From the NCBI GenBank assembly GCA_017347445.1, contig AP021856.1:2240613-2304612 (forward strand): DNA of 64,000 bases. The letters run 5' to 3'. How positions within the stretch are numbered: the stretch's first letter is position 1; each line of letters begins with the position of its first letter. Below the pieces are notes generated by a model that saw only the letters and a program-made list of their open reading frames with translations, ran no database searches and was not told where the DNA came from. This DNA is from Candidatus Brocadia pituitae (GTDB lineage: Bacteria; Planctomycetota; Brocadiia; Brocadiales; Brocadiaceae). The position numbers and the translations under genes were made by a program. This document shows positions 44,084 through 54,542 of the stretch, in pieces.

Positions 44084-45507
44084 AATTTACTCTTATACCG
44101 CATAAATTCGTTATACAGTAATGTATTAAACAAATAACAGCACAAAGAGAATAAAGTCACAAATAAGCCTATACGAATACCGGCAAAAATGACCGATCTT
44201 TCATAAGGAACAATAAAATGAATTCCAGACACTATGCCCCCTGTAATCAATAGATAGGGCAGCACGGCATTGGCCTGTTCCATGAAAGAAACACCCAGCG
44301 AGCGGGTTACAAAGTAATTATTCAATAACCAATTAATGAAATTTGTCCCTACTAAAGCATATAAATACTCCTCAAAACCATAGAAAAATGCCGGAATGAA
44401 AGGCATTAACCGCAATATTTTGCGAATATTCCCGTAGTTAAAATTCTCCTTAGATTTCCCTTTTGCCAAAAATGCATTGACAATCATCGAGCTAATGGGA
44501 TAGGTAAATCCATTTAAAATTAACAACTTAAAAATGAAAACCGATGGTTCCCATTTTTCTCCAAACAAGACAATGATCAATTCCTCACCACACAAAAAGA
44601 ATATGCCCGTCAGAAAAATGGAAATTCCCGCTACAATATTTACGGCTTTTAAGTAAACCTGTCTGAACCTTTCAGCATCATCCTGAATGATGCTGAGTAC
44701 GGGGAAAAATACTTTGGTAATGCTTTGTGCACTATTTTTATTGATTAAGAGATTGAGGCTATTTGCCCGGCTAAAAAATCCCAGGGCAGCCGGACTAAAA
44801 AGTTTTCCCACAACTAAAGTATTCGCCTGCTGTATTAATTGGTCTAAAGAACTTTCAGCAATAATATAGGCAGAAAAAGAGGTGAGCTTTTTCACTTCCT
44901 TCCATGAGAATTCCAGTTTCGGATACCACTCAGTCACCTTCCACAGAAGGAAGGTATCAATAACGGCCGATAAAATATTTTGAATAACCAGGGCATATAC
45001 ACTAAACCCTTTGAAAGCAAAAGCAATAGCAGCAATACCTGCGATAATCTGTGAAGTTAACGCCCGGATGCTTAATGCCCTAAAATCGAGCTTTCGCCCT
45101 AGAATGGTACGCTGAACGATGTTAAAGGAATTTACTACAAAAGCAAGGGAAAAAAGGCGTACTAACGTAGTTACTTGCTCATTTCCATAAAACTTACCCA
45201 CCAGGGGGGCAGAGAGAAGGATAGATCCTGCCAGCGTAAAACCAGCCAGGATGTTGATATAAAATACGGACGAATACGTGAGTGAAGTGTTATTTTTATT
45301 TTGTACTAATGCACGGACAAAACCTAAATCTGTGAAAATATTCAGCACATTAATAAACACCAAGGACATACCTACGAGGCCAAACTCCGAGGGCTCCAGT
45401 AATCGCGTTAGGAATATGGATATGAGAAAGCCTGTCATTTGGCCTGAGTAATTACCAATCAGGTCCCAGCCCAAAGCTCTTCCCGCCTTACTTCTTAATG
45501 AAACCAT
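44059..45507 (-). CDS. Wzx-type polysaccharide flippase (MOP/PST family)
   Basis: This 482-residue integral membrane protein with about 12-14 predicted helices begins SLRSKAGRALGWDLIGNYSG, QMTGFLISIFLTRLLEPSEF and GLVGMSLVFINV, the family start. It would export lipid-linked oligosaccharide units across the inner membrane. It sits with GT2, sulfotransferase, WbqC and DegT genes. No Wzy polymerase or Wzz chain-length regulator is visible nearby, so the polymerisation route is unknown. No Shine-Dalgarno is evident just before 45507. Confidence 0.88.
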   Translation of the reverse strand: MVSLRSKAGRALGWDLIGNYSGQMTGFLISIFLTRLLEPSEFGLVGMSLVFINVLNIFTDLGFVRALVQNKNNTSLTYSSVFYINILAGFTLAGSILLSAPLVGKFYGNEQVTTLVRLFSLAFVVNSFNIVQRTILGRKLDFRALSIRALTSQIIAGIAAIAFAFKGFSVYALVIQNILSAVIDTFLLWKVTEWYPKLEFSWKEVKKLTSFSAYIIAESSLDQLIQQANTLVVGKLFSPAALGFFSRANSLNLLINKNSAQSITKVFFPVLSIIQDDAERFRQVYLKAVNIVAGISIFLTGIFFLCGEELIIVLFGEKWEPSVFIFKLLILNGFTYPISSMIVNAFLAKGKSKENFNYGNIRKILRLMPFIPAFFYGFEEYLYALVGTNFINWLLNNYFVTRSLGVSFMEQANAVLPYLLITGGIVSGIHFIVPYERSVIFAGIRIGLFVTLFSLCCYLFNTLLYNEFMRYKSKLWEKLKRA

Positions 45508-45692
45508 GAAAGTATCGAATCCCCCGCAAATTATATATCTCTTTGATTAATTCTCCCCCAAGTACAGCAGATAGAAAAACCATGACTATGCCAAAGATTG
45601 CCGTATTGCTTTGCCTGCTATAATTAGCTATGGTGTTTTTTAAAGAGATGTCATTTCCAGCGAAGAACGATCCAGTTTTCGCGAATGACTGT

Positions 45693-46394
45693 TTAAATCA
45701 AATCATAATTCATAAGATGATGCATGATCTCAACCGGCCCGATCTCCATCAATGCGTCAATGATCGAAAGATAGGGAACAAACCAGGAGGCTCTTTGTTT
45801 GTAAGGCAAAGGGCGCATAACGATGAAATGAAGGTCTAAGCCCTCAGCGCGAAAGGCCTCGGTAGCGTAAAGCGTTCGTCCGCCTTGAGGGTTGATGTAA
45901 GTAGTCGCTCCTTCTCGTCTGCAGATGTCTAACACTCGCGCCTGACCGGATAAGTGAGCATTCTTATAACAACGACTGGTCATCACGAATTCGGTGTTGA
46001 TGCCCATGAACGTAACCATCGTTTGCAGTTGGTACGTCAGATAATCCGAAAGATTCTCAGCTTCATGTCGAATTAACCTTTCTACCACTGGAAACACCAC
46101 GGCAAAGAATGGGGCTCTTCGATAGGCGTGTTCAATCGATTTGACCATCTGGTTCTGCCAGACAGGCCCAGGCAGCAAGGATATGCGGCAAATATGCTTA
46201 TTTTGGGATGCATGCGACAGCGGCATCGTGATATAGGCCGGATCACCATTGATCAAGATACGATTCCGGTTGATCCAACCCCCGGTGATGTAATTCACAT
46301 CATCGCAAATGACAAAGCGATTGACGGCATGGATCAACTGCCAGTAGCCGATGTAGGGGAAAAAATAGGGCTGCATAATGGCAATGGTCATCAT
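45693..46394 (-). CDS. wbqC: WbqC family protein
   Basis: The 233-residue protein matches the WbqC family of O-antigen loci: IAIMQPYFFPYIGYWQLIHA at the start, FVICDDVNYITGGWINRN, and a C-terminal helical bundle. Its function is not established; some relatives are proposed to act on nucleotide-linked dideoxyamino sugars. Its ATG overlaps the end of the DegT aminotransferase gene (ATGA), so the two products are probably made together, consistent with an amino-sugar modification step. Confidence 0.88.
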   Translation of the reverse strand: MMTIAIMQPYFFPYIGYWQLIHAVNRFVICDDVNYITGGWINRNRILINGDPAYITMPLSHASQNKHICRISLLPGPVWQNQMVKSIEHAYRRAPFFAVVFPVVERLIRHEAENLSDYLTYQLQTMVTFMGINTEFVMTSRCYKNAHLSGQARVLDICRREGATTYINPQGGRTLYATEAFRAEGLDLHFIVMRPLPYKQRASWFVPYLSIIDALMEIGPVEIMHHLMNYDLI

Positions 46395-47515
46395 AAGCCG
46401 CTTTTTATAATACCAATGATTCTGTTTTGATCATCTTTTGCCAAATCTGTGTAGATCGGCAAACAAAGCACCCGTTCCGATACCAACTTCGCGACCGGCA
46501 AATTGGTAGCTACTGCCGAAGGAAGCCCGCGATACATCGGAAAATCACTGATGAGGGGATAGAAGTATCGGCGGGCATAAATACCCTGGTCACGGAGCTT
46601 CTGATACAATGCATCCCGGCTCAGAGGGTAATCTGGTTCGATGAGTATGGGGAAATACGAGTAATTCTGATGGCTCTCTGCGAGTCGATGCGGCACGCGA
46701 ATACCCGGGACACCATTGAGCTCTTCACGATAGTGACAGTCAATCTCTGCGCAACGTGAAAGGATGTGACCCATATATTTGAGCTGTAGCAATCCAAATG
46801 CAGCTTGAAGTTCACACATCTTGGCATTGATGCCTGAAGTAAGAACAGTGACCTCGTCGGCAATACCGAAATTTTTGAGTAAATCGATGCGACGCTTCAT
46901 CTCCTCATCATGGCAAACAATAGCACCTCCCTCAAAGGTGTTGAAAATCTTTGTTGCATGAAAGCTTAAAACAGATAGATCTCCATAATTAAGAACCGAT
47001 TTTCCATTGCAGCGAACCCCGAAGGCATGAGCGGCATCGTAAATCACCTTGAGGTTGTAAGTATCAGCGATGCGCTGAATTTCGTCCACATCGCAAGGGT
47101 TGCCATAGACATGGACCGGTACGATTGCAGTGGTACGGGAGGTAATAGCCTCCTCTATCTTTTGGGGATTAATGTTGAAGGTAAGCGGAGTAATATCAAC
47201 GAAGGCAGGATGGATATTGTTCCAAAGCAGGGTGTGGGTCGTAGCAACAAAGCTGTAAGGTGTGGTGATAACCTCACCAGTAATATGCAGGGCTTGCAGA
47301 GCCACCATTAGCGCAAGCGTACCATTGGAGAAGAGGGAAACATAAGGCACCTCCAGGTATTTGCACAACTCTTTCTCCAATTGCCGGTGATAATACCCGT
47401 TATTGGTTAACCATTTAGAGTCCCATATCTGCTCAAGATAGGGTATGAATTCCTGCAAAGGCGGCATATAGGGTTGTGTGACATACACTGGCTTCTTGGA
47501 ATTCATAAGCGCCAC
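46391..47515 (-). CDS. DegT/DnrJ/EryC1/StrS PLP-dependent sugar aminotransferase
   Basis: The 374-residue PLP enzyme of the sugar aminotransferase family contains SLFSNGTLALMVALQALHI, YDAAHAFGVRCNGKSVL, and the PLP-binding Lys in LSFHATKIFNTFEGGAIV. GINAKMCELQAAFGLLQL and ARRYFYPLI close the fold. It converts a 3- or 4-keto nucleotide sugar to an aminodeoxy sugar (keto precursor not identified here). It overlaps wbqC and lies just downstream of an IS1634 element, 80 bp away. The start ATG at 47515 has no strong ribosome site but begins the conserved KPVYVTQPYMPPL region. Confidence 0.9.
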   Translation of the reverse strand: MALMNSKKPVYVTQPYMPPLQEFIPYLEQIWDSKWLTNNGYYHRQLEKELCKYLEVPYVSLFSNGTLALMVALQALHITGEVITTPYSFVATTHTLLWNNIHPAFVDITPLTFNINPQKIEEAITSRTTAIVPVHVYGNPCDVDEIQRIADTYNLKVIYDAAHAFGVRCNGKSVLNYGDLSVLSFHATKIFNTFEGGAIVCHDEEMKRRIDLLKNFGIADEVTVLTSGINAKMCELQAAFGLLQLKYMGHILSRCAEIDCHYREELNGVPGIRVPHRLAESHQNYSYFPILIEPDYPLSRDALYQKLRDQGIYARRYFYPLISDFPMYRGLPSAVATNLPVAKLVSERVLCLPIYTDLAKDDQNRIIGIIKSGL

Positions 47516-47595
47516 CTATAAACATTCGTGAAGTTAATACCTGAATTTTGCATAAAAGACAAGAAAAGGATAAAATTATGACGATTACCTTATCT

Positions 47596-49269
47596 TTATA
47601 GACTTTTACGGCGAACAGGAAATTTTTTTTTCGTGACTACCCGTAGGTTCCGGCTCGGCAATACCTCCGGCATCGTTATCTGCAATGCCTCTAAGAGTTC
47701 TTGTGATTGTTGTCGCGGGCGTGGTATCTTCTGACACTGCGCCTTTTGACCCTTCACCTTCACTTCCATGGAACAAATGGTCGTCAATTGTTTGAGACCT
47801 TCCTCGACCGTCAGATCAAAACCCGTCCACGCATCGCGTAACCTTCGGATTACCATATATGCAAGCATTACTGCAAACACATGCCCTCGCGTACTCTCCT
47901 CCCTCCTTACGTACACGGGACGCACCTCAAGATTCACCGCCTTGCACGTCCGAAACACCTTCTCCACCTCCGACAAGTCCTTGTATCGGTCGTGTACCAT
48001 GTATTTGTCCGCTTCGCTCTCCTTCAGGTCCGTCTTGATTACATAACATCCGTCAAGATGCGACTCCTCCTGTAATGCGACACCATCCCTCTCTATCCTC
48101 AGCGTACCGGCTTCGTCTCTTATCTGTACCCATGTCTCCAGCTTCAGCTTCCTGAGCTTCTCCTTTGCTGCGTCCAGCGCCTTTGCCACCGATGCCCTCG
48201 GATGCTCTCTCAGATAACCATTCTTCTTCCCGATGTATCTCTCCATACTCTGCAATTTTGATATGCGGGTATTCGCCACCTCTACCGCCCTCACCGGATT
48301 GCGCCTCAGAATATACCGCACCCCCTTATCCTTTATCTCGCAGAGCTTTTCTTCAAACAACTCTAATTGCAGAAGCCCTTTTTTTATCAACGCCTCTATC
48401 TGCGGTTTGGTTATTGCCGTTATGGAACGAAATCTTTCCGGGAGATATTCGATTTGCATCGTCTTGATCATGCCCCAATCCCCTACGAATGTCACTTCTA
48501 TGCACCCAAATCGCCCCAATACCTTCCTTATCTGAGACTCAAAGGTCTTTGGGTCCTGAGTGTTACCAGCAAAAACCTCCGTTGATACCGGCTCCCCATA
48601 TTCATCACATAACACACCAATTACGATCTGCTTTTTCCTCTTCTCGCCGTCACGATTATACCCGTACTCGCCAAAATGATTCCGCTCCCCTTCCAAATAA
48701 CTGCTCGTCACGTCATACAGAAACAACTTCGGCTTCTTGTCCCCTCGTCTTACCTCAAACAGCTTTCGCTCTATCTTCGCCTGGTTCTCCGACAACCACG
48801 CCAAATTCTCGTACAAATCATTCTCGTCAAATCCCCGCTTCATATCCAAAACATCACCCGCTGCATGTACCTGCGCCAGTCTTAACGCTGAGAGTTTTGA
48901 CCCCTGATCTATCACCCGCGCCATTATCTGCCACAGCGCCAGCTTTCCCTCAAAGTCCTTCCCCAAGGCCTCCTCTATCCCTAATCCCTTTGCCACCTGG
49001 TATACACTCCACGATGCTCCAACGGACAACCCCTCCTGAAGTCCTACCTCTGAGAGTGTACCCAATGCACAGAGGTCGTCTTTATGGCTGAGCGCAAGCT
49101 TTATCGCTTTGATCTCCTGGGGCGTGCAATTCGACAGATTTGCAATGGTACGTTTCTTGACTTTCCCTTCCTCGCGATACGATTCTCTCAGAAGAATAGA
49201 CCGATAGATTTTTTTGCCGGATTTTGATTTGTTCTCTACAATATGCATGTCCACAAAAACATACCACAT
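47596..49269 (-). mobile_element. IS1634-family transposase gene (intact)
   Basis: The 557-residue DDE transposase is of the IS1634/IS4 superfamily type. FLYDVTSSYLEGE carries the first Asp region. GVLCDEYGEPVSTEVFAGNTQDP and VTFVGDWGMIKT carry the second, and KDLSEVEKVFRTCK the Glu region. The reading frame is complete without stops, suggesting recent activity. No terminal inverted repeats could be defined by eye in the 80 bp outside the gene, so the element borders are unknown. It splits the polysaccharide region between the DegT/WbqC block and the secreted-protein gene. Confidence 0.85.
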
Positions 49270-49274
49270 TATTT

Positions 49275-49292
49275 ATAATGTCTTGACATTAT
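49275..49292. promoter_or_regulatory. Perfect palindrome just upstream of the transposase start
   Basis: ATAATGTC-TT-GACATTAT is a perfect eight-base inverted repeat, five bases before the transposase start codon. It overlaps a TTGACA-like hexamer. It could be an operator or a leader hairpin limiting transposase expression. Confidence 0.5.
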
Positions 49293-49434
49293 AAAATCAA
49301 GTATGTTGTTAAATAGTACCAATATATTAGTGACTACATATTCACTAGCAAAACGACGACAACTACTACATTACCACTGCTTGTGCCTTTTGACTGAGGT
49401 GATCATCCGTTAATCAGGAGTATGCTAAGGTAAA

Positions 49435-49620
49435 ATGGTTATTCAAGCCCCAGGCACATTTTCATCATTTCCCGGTGCAGCAAAGGAGGCAGGATGGCTT
49501 GTCATAATTAAGGCAGATGGGTATGTGTTAGAGAGCGACGTACACTTTCCTATAGATATGAATTTGTTGTGGGATGCATTTTTACAAACAGATTACCCTT
49601 CCTTGAAAGAAAAATATTAA
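49435..49620 (+). pseudogene. Small transposase-like remnant
   Basis: The 61-codon frame contains SDVHFPIDMNLLWDAFLQT, which resembles the E/DxxVHYPTDxNLLWD motif of several DDE transposases (after the first catalytic Asp). The preceding part, MVIQAPGTFSSFPGAAKEAG, has no resemblance and seems to be from another source. The remnant is too short to be functional. This reading is tentative. Confidence 0.4.
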
Positions 49621-49774
49621 AGCTGCGTGCTAAAGAACAATAACCTTCTTTTCTCGTGAGAACGATATTATAAGGAGCCAATCTGATAGAGGGCAAGGTT
49701 GAATTATGCAGAAAAAAATGTTTGATTTAACTCAGGCCATTTTGTCACGTTGCCCTTGACATCTCCAGATCACA

Positions 49775-49810
49775 TTGGCAGGTTGGAGTCTTATACCTCC
49801 AACCTGCCAA
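49775..49810 (-). terminator. Perfect 14-bp hairpin after the large secreted-protein gene
   Basis: TTGGCAGGTTGGAG (49775-49788) and CTCCAACCTGCCAA (49797-49810) are perfect complements with an eight-base loop, ending ten bases before the stop codon of the minus-strand gene. There is no T-run, so rho-independent termination may be incomplete. It could stabilise the 3' end of the mRNA. Confidence 0.65.
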
Positions 49811-49819
49811 CGATATTAA

Positions 49820-52800
49820 TCAGATTGAGCCATTTGTATATAAATTTTGCACTTCCTGGCTGCTCAATGCCTTGCTATGAACCTCTACATGGTCAACTTT
49901 GCCATTGAAGTGACCATAATTCGGCATTAATGTCCCTATGGCCATATACGACGCTGCGGAATATGGCACAATTGTATTCCCCGCCGGGTGAGTTTGTGTA
50001 TTCACGAGCTGACCATCCACATATAATTTCTGTTCACCCGTCGATTTATTGTATGTGCCCACAACATGAAACCACTTGCCAGTAGACGTTATCAAATCCT
50101 TGATTGCATACTTTTGAGTTTTCGTGCCCCCGGATGTTTTACTCGTTACGATAAACTTTATGGTATTTTTCGTACTGCCGTACTGATCAAAATACAATCC
50201 ATATCCCTGCACATTGGACCATGACCAGCCGCCAAAAATAGTATCCGGATTCGCCGTATCGACTGAATTCCGGTAAAACCACGCTGAGACTGAAATCTCA
50301 TCATAGTTTAAGTAAGGAATCGATACATAATTACTGGTACCATTAAAATTCAATGCCCCCCCGAATTTTCCAGCAGTCCGGGTAGCTCCATTAACAGTTC
50401 CATGCTTCCCATTTCCTGAAGAATCTGTCGCCGTAGTTCCACTCCCTTCATCAAATTTGTAAAGTCCTTTCACATTGGTAGACGTAATTATTGTTGTATC
50501 CAAAGTAATGGAATCGCTGACAGTATTTGACACATTCCCTGCGGCATCCTTGTACCAGGCATAAACTGTCTTAACCCCATTCCCGCTGCTTAACGTATAC
50601 GAAACATTTCCGGTGTAATCAAAAGTGGAGGCAACAGACGTCCAACCCGTAGCAGATGACAGGGGTTTGGTTGAACTCATTGAGAGATAATACCCTGTTA
50701 TTCCCACGTTATCCGTAGCCGAAAGTGTTAACGTAACCGTTGTGGAATTGGTATGGGTGGCGTCACTGTTGATACTGATTGAACACTGCGGTGCTATGGT
50801 GTCCACGCTTGAGACAGCTGTTGGTGGCGGTAATTTCCACGTACCATAAGAACCGCCTACATAAACATAGCTATCGTTAGGTCTTACCGTTATTGTATGC
50901 GCAGTAAAACACGTGCTTAAATTTCCAGAAATATTACTCCAGGTATTTCCGTAATCAAGCGAACGAAAAATACCGTTTGCGGCCCCTTTATATGCTGAGT
51001 ATTGTCCAGCGTAAACAACATTTGGATTATTAGGGTCAGCCGACACAAGATAATAATTCATTTCACCGAATTGATCTTTACTCAACCCATGATTAGAATT
51101 CTTCAGTGTAGCAATACCACCGTTTACCGCTGTGTTATTGATTATCCATATACCAGCACTATGATATGGTGTTGTCCCTTTCATCGCAATATATATCCTG
51201 TTTTCATCATTGGGGGCTACGGCAATTTGTCCTACATGCCCACTTGCCGGTATTGTAGGATATGGCGATGTCCAGGTATAACCACCATTCGTTGATTTAT
51301 ATACCTTTGTAATGCCCCCCCCACTTGTTACTGAGTAAACAATATCACCATTGCCAGGATACATCTCAGAAATGGGCATTGGAAGTGTTGTATAATTATT
51401 ATTAGTTTGTATGCTGGTAAATTTGTATCTGCCAGCATAAACAATTTGTGCATTTGTGGGATGAAATCTAATAAGGTTATACACACCCCCAGTGCCTGAA
51501 ATTTCCGTCCACGTTAGCCCTAAATTTCTTGTAACCATAAGCTTTTGATTATTCCAATCACCTGACGCAGCTATTGCTATCTGCGAACCCGGGGTATGAT
51601 CAAGCGCACCAGCATTAGTTGATCCCCAGCCAATAGATCCAACCGCTTTTCTTTTTACAAAAGTACTTCCGCCATCAGTAGTTAAAAATGGCCCCCAGTC
51701 TGTCAAAAACAACATATATCTATTAGGATTATTCTTATCCCAACCAACAGTGCCTCCAAAACTTCCGCCCGTATATTTGTCACCACACCACGTCCAGTTG
51801 AGTCCCCCATCAGTAGTCCTTCTTGGTTGTTCTCCACTACAGAGAGTAATTGCAACGTTTTTGTTAGTCGGATGGACGGCTGTTGGTGTAATATAACCAT
51901 GTCCTTTTACCATGTTGAAATAATTTTCAATAGAACCCAAATAGTTGTTTACATCCATGTTGACGGGAGCATACCAATTTGCCCCACCATTTTGGGTGTA
52001 AAAATATCCATACGGTGAATACGCACTATCTCGATCATAACTTACATACAGATAGTTAGGATCAACAGGACTTATTGTAATGCTGTATGCCCTATATCCA
52101 GCGGTAAGTGTACTCGACATACCAGTATTTCTGGCACTAAAAGTTGTTCCTCCATCTGTGGAACGATAAACCCCGTAAGAACCCAGGGTAACATACAGCA
52201 TGGATGGATTATTTTTATCTATGGCTATTTGATAGGGGTAACTTGGTAGTGCTAGTCCTATCCTTGTCGTTGTTATCGATCCTGAATCTTTTACCCGATA
52301 CAAACCATTTGTTGTGCACATATATAAAATGGTCGAATCCTTGGGATGTATTTTTATGTCGGTGATATAGCTAGGGCTGCTCACAATGGTCGTCCATGTA
52401 GTACCGCCATCAGTTGACCGCAATAACCCTGCTCCATGTGTACCTGCGTAAACAGTGCTTGCACCAGAAAATGCAAACAGATTTGCGCCTTTAGAACGGC
52501 TATCCCGTCGATACAATGTCTCTTTTACCTTTGTCCAGCTACTCGCCCCATCACTCGTCCTGTAAATGCCCTGGGCAGAACCGGCAGGACCTGCCCCACT
52601 GAGATACATTGGGCATCCGGCAACAAACACTATGTTGGAGTTTGTTGGGTGAATGCCCAAGGATTGTCCGCCGAGTGCACCAAAGCCATTTATTGCAGGT
52701 TGCCACGTTATTTTGCCGCTGCTATCAGTCCCTTTCCAGACTCCGGAAACATCTATTACCATATATAAAACACTAGGGTTAGACGGTGCATATTTTATAT

Positions 52801-54511
52801 CCTGAACCGCCTGAAACCCTTCGCCACCAAAGAATCCTGCTGCTTTTTGAGCACTCGTTCTTATAGGTACCTGTTGCCAGATATGCGAAGAGACAGCCTG
52901 CTGAGCGAGCGTAGCCTTTGTGCCGATATCTTTTTTATTCCGCTTTTTGGAAGAAACAGACTCAACCCACGCCATATCCGACAATCCATTGTTATTTTCT
53001 CCTCCACGAGAAGCCTCGCTACTGGATGTTCTGTCTGGCTCTGAATTGGTGGCCACGGTTGACTGACTACCCCCAGACCGACCACCATCCGTTGATACCG
53101 TTACAATGTACCCCTTCCCCAAATCATCTTTGCTCTTTAATCGTATCTCGTTGCCAACAATACTAACGTCATTCTTCCCATCCCCCGACTCAATAAAATG
53201 GCTATTCGCACGCTGTACCGTGGTTACCGTTTCACCGGCATTGAGTGTTATTGCCCCCGACAGCGTTAAAAATACCGCAAATAATTTTCCTGTCACCGGA
53301 TGCCGTGAATACATAACATCTCCACTCGCATAACTCTTTGTGCTTCTATACACACTTCCGTCCCATGCCCGATCAGGAAGCGTCACCTTATTAAGATTAT
53401 CCCAGTTGGGTAAACACCGGATGAGTTTCAGCCGGGGATGTATCTCAGAGATGTCATGAAACTCAGGCATGCCATCCCCACACCAATTATACCATGCCCC
53501 GTGAATGCCCGCCTTGGCTGCAAAGAGACGATTCTTATATTCATCCGCTTCGCCAGACTGGGAGATGCCAACCGCGTCTTTCGTAATAGCCACCCCTGAA
53601 TTAAAATTCTTCTCTTCATCCACAAAATCCGCGTGCCCTCCATGTTTCTGACTAAGCATGTCTGGCGTTAGCACATCCTTATCTGCACGATCCTTTATCT
53701 GATAGATCCATTCATCCGTATCCACTTCACTATACAGTACTGATGGCTGGACAATCCATCTCGGATTCTCAAACTCCTCGGCAAGTCTTGCCCTCAATTG
53801 CCTATAAAAGGCAACCTTTCCATCCGAATACGTCGCATACTCATGGGTAATAGTATCATGCACCAAACCAGAATCTGTTCCAGTCCAATAAGACAAACCG
53901 ACCGGTATGTTCTTTCCCTTTTCATCTAACCGATAGAACTCACCCTCAAGCCTCGGCTCATCCATTATATATCCACCAAAGGTAAATGGCAAACCCTCAC
54001 CCTCATAACTCTTTGCCAGACGAATAATCTGCTCCACAACCTCATCAATAACCGCCTGCTGCTGAAAATCCCATATCACGGAAATTTTCTCAGCATCACC
54101 GGCATGCTGATACCCGGTCGCCAAATTATGGGGAAATGGATCGTTACTCCTCCATACCATCCGCTGATTATAATATTCCTTTGCTGCCTCTGAAACAGGT
54201 TTAGTAATATCGATATCCCTCTCATACCCTGCTAAGACTTGCGGATAAAAATGGGGATTGACAAGATAAAATTTAAGGCCAGCACATTCGGTGTTTCTAT
54301 GGTACTCTTTGGGAGAAACCGATGGATTTATAGCAATATACTCATATCCCATCTGTCGTGCATATTTGATATCCCCGTCTGGTTTTGTATTCCCTGCCAT
54401 GCCATAATAATTCCGGTAACCTTGCTCCGACGCTGTAACCTGCTGACTTATAAAAAACGACTGCGTGAAAAGAAAAAATAAACACCCCAACAAATGCATA
54501 GTCACTTTCAT
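49820..54511 (-). CDS. Large secreted modular protein (glycosidase-like, propeller, Ig-like, LamG)
   Basis: The 1563-residue protein starts at an ATG (54511) with AGGAG nine bases upstream. A signal peptide is clear: MKVTMHLLGCLFFLFTQSFF then cleavage near QQVTASEQ. Residues about 30-470 form an alpha/beta domain with FTFGGYIMDEPRLEGEF, resembling a TIM-barrel glycoside hydrolase active site (proposed by motif only). A Ser/Lys-rich linker lies at about 490-560. Residues about 570-1225 are repeated blocks with STDGGTTW, SNPSVLYM and similar units, typical of BNR/sialidase or VPS10-like beta-propellers. Residues about 1230-1335 are an Ig-like domain (CSISINSDATHTNSTTVTL), and 1345-1563 a LamG-type lectin (KFDEGSGTTATDSSGNGKHG). 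A c-di-GMP riboswitch lies just upstream. Likely an extracellular or surface glycan-interacting protein. Confidence 0.85.
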   Translation of the reverse strand: MKVTMHLLGCLFFLFTQSFFISQQVTASEQGYRNYYGMAGNTKPDGDIKYARQMGYEYIAINPSVSPKEYHRNTECAGLKFYLVNPHFYPQVLAGYERDIDITKPVSEAAKEYYNQRMVWRSNDPFPHNLATGYQHAGDAEKISVIWDFQQQAVIDEVVEQIIRLAKSYEGEGLPFTFGGYIMDEPRLEGEFYRLDEKGKNIPVGLSYWTGTDSGLVHDTITHEYATYSDGKVAFYRQLRARLAEEFENPRWIVQPSVLYSEVDTDEWIYQIKDRADKDVLTPDMLSQKHGGHADFVDEEKNFNSGVAITKDAVGISQSGEADEYKNRLFAAKAGIHGAWYNWCGDGMPEFHDISEIHPRLKLIRCLPNWDNLNKVTLPDRAWDGSVYRSTKSYASGDVMYSRHPVTGKLFAVFLTLSGAITLNAGETVTTVQRANSHFIESGDGKNDVSIVGNEIRLKSKDDLGKGYIVTVSTDGGRSGGSQSTVATNSEPDRTSSSEASRGGENNNGLSDMAWVESVSSKKRNKKDIGTKATLAQQAVSSHIWQQVPIRTSAQKAAGFFGGEGFQAVQDIKYAPSNPSVLYMVIDVSGVWKGTDSSGKITWQPAINGFGALGGQSLGIHPTNSNIVFVAGCPMYLSGAGPAGSAQGIYRTSDGASSWTKVKETLYRRDSRSKGANLFAFSGASTVYAGTHGAGLLRSTDGGTTWTTIVSSPSYITDIKIHPKDSTILYMCTTNGLYRVKDSGSITTTRIGLALPSYPYQIAIDKNNPSMLYVTLGSYGVYRSTDGGTTFSARNTGMSSTLTAGYRAYSITISPVDPNYLYVSYDRDSAYSPYGYFYTQNGGANWYAPVNMDVNNYLGSIENYFNMVKGHGYITPTAVHPTNKNVAITLCSGEQPRRTTDGGLNWTWCGDKYTGGSFGGTVGWDKNNPNRYMLFLTDWGPFLTTDGGSTFVKRKAVGSIGWGSTNAGALDHTPGSQIAIAASGDWNNQKLMVTRNLGLTWTEISGTGGVYNLIRFHPTNAQIVYAGRYKFTSIQTNNNYTTLPMPISEMYPGNGDIVYSVTSGGGITKVYKSTNGGYTWTSPYPTIPASGHVGQIAVAPNDENRIYIAMKGTTPYHSAGIWIINNTAVNGGIATLKNSNHGLSKDQFGEMNYYLVSADPNNPNVVYAGQYSAYKGAANGIFRSLDYGNTWSNISGNLSTCFTAHTITVRPNDSYVYVGGSYGTWKLPPPTAVSSVDTIAPQCSISINSDATHTNSTTVTLTLSATDNVGITGYYLSMSSTKPLSSATGWTSVASTFDYTGNVSYTLSSGNGVKTVYAWYKDAAGNVSNTVSDSITLDTTIITSTNVKGLYKFDEGSGTTATDSSGNGKHGTVNGATRTAGKFGGALNFNGTSNYVSIPYLNYDEISVSAWFYRNSVDTANPDTIFGGWSWSNVQGYGLYFDQYGSTKNTIKFIVTSKTSGGTKTQKYAIKDLITSTGKWFHVVGTYNKSTGEQKLYVDGQLVNTQTHPAGNTIVPYSAASYMAIGTLMPNYGHFNGKVDHVEVHSKALSSQEVQNLYTNGSI

Positions 54512-54542
54512 ACGTACTTCTCCTAACAAAAGATTATTCAAA

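Noticed and set aside
48489-49091. A long + strand open frame of 200 codons
   Set aside because: It is antisense to the intact IS1634 transposase, is proline- and serine-rich, and has no ribosome site. It is a shadow frame.
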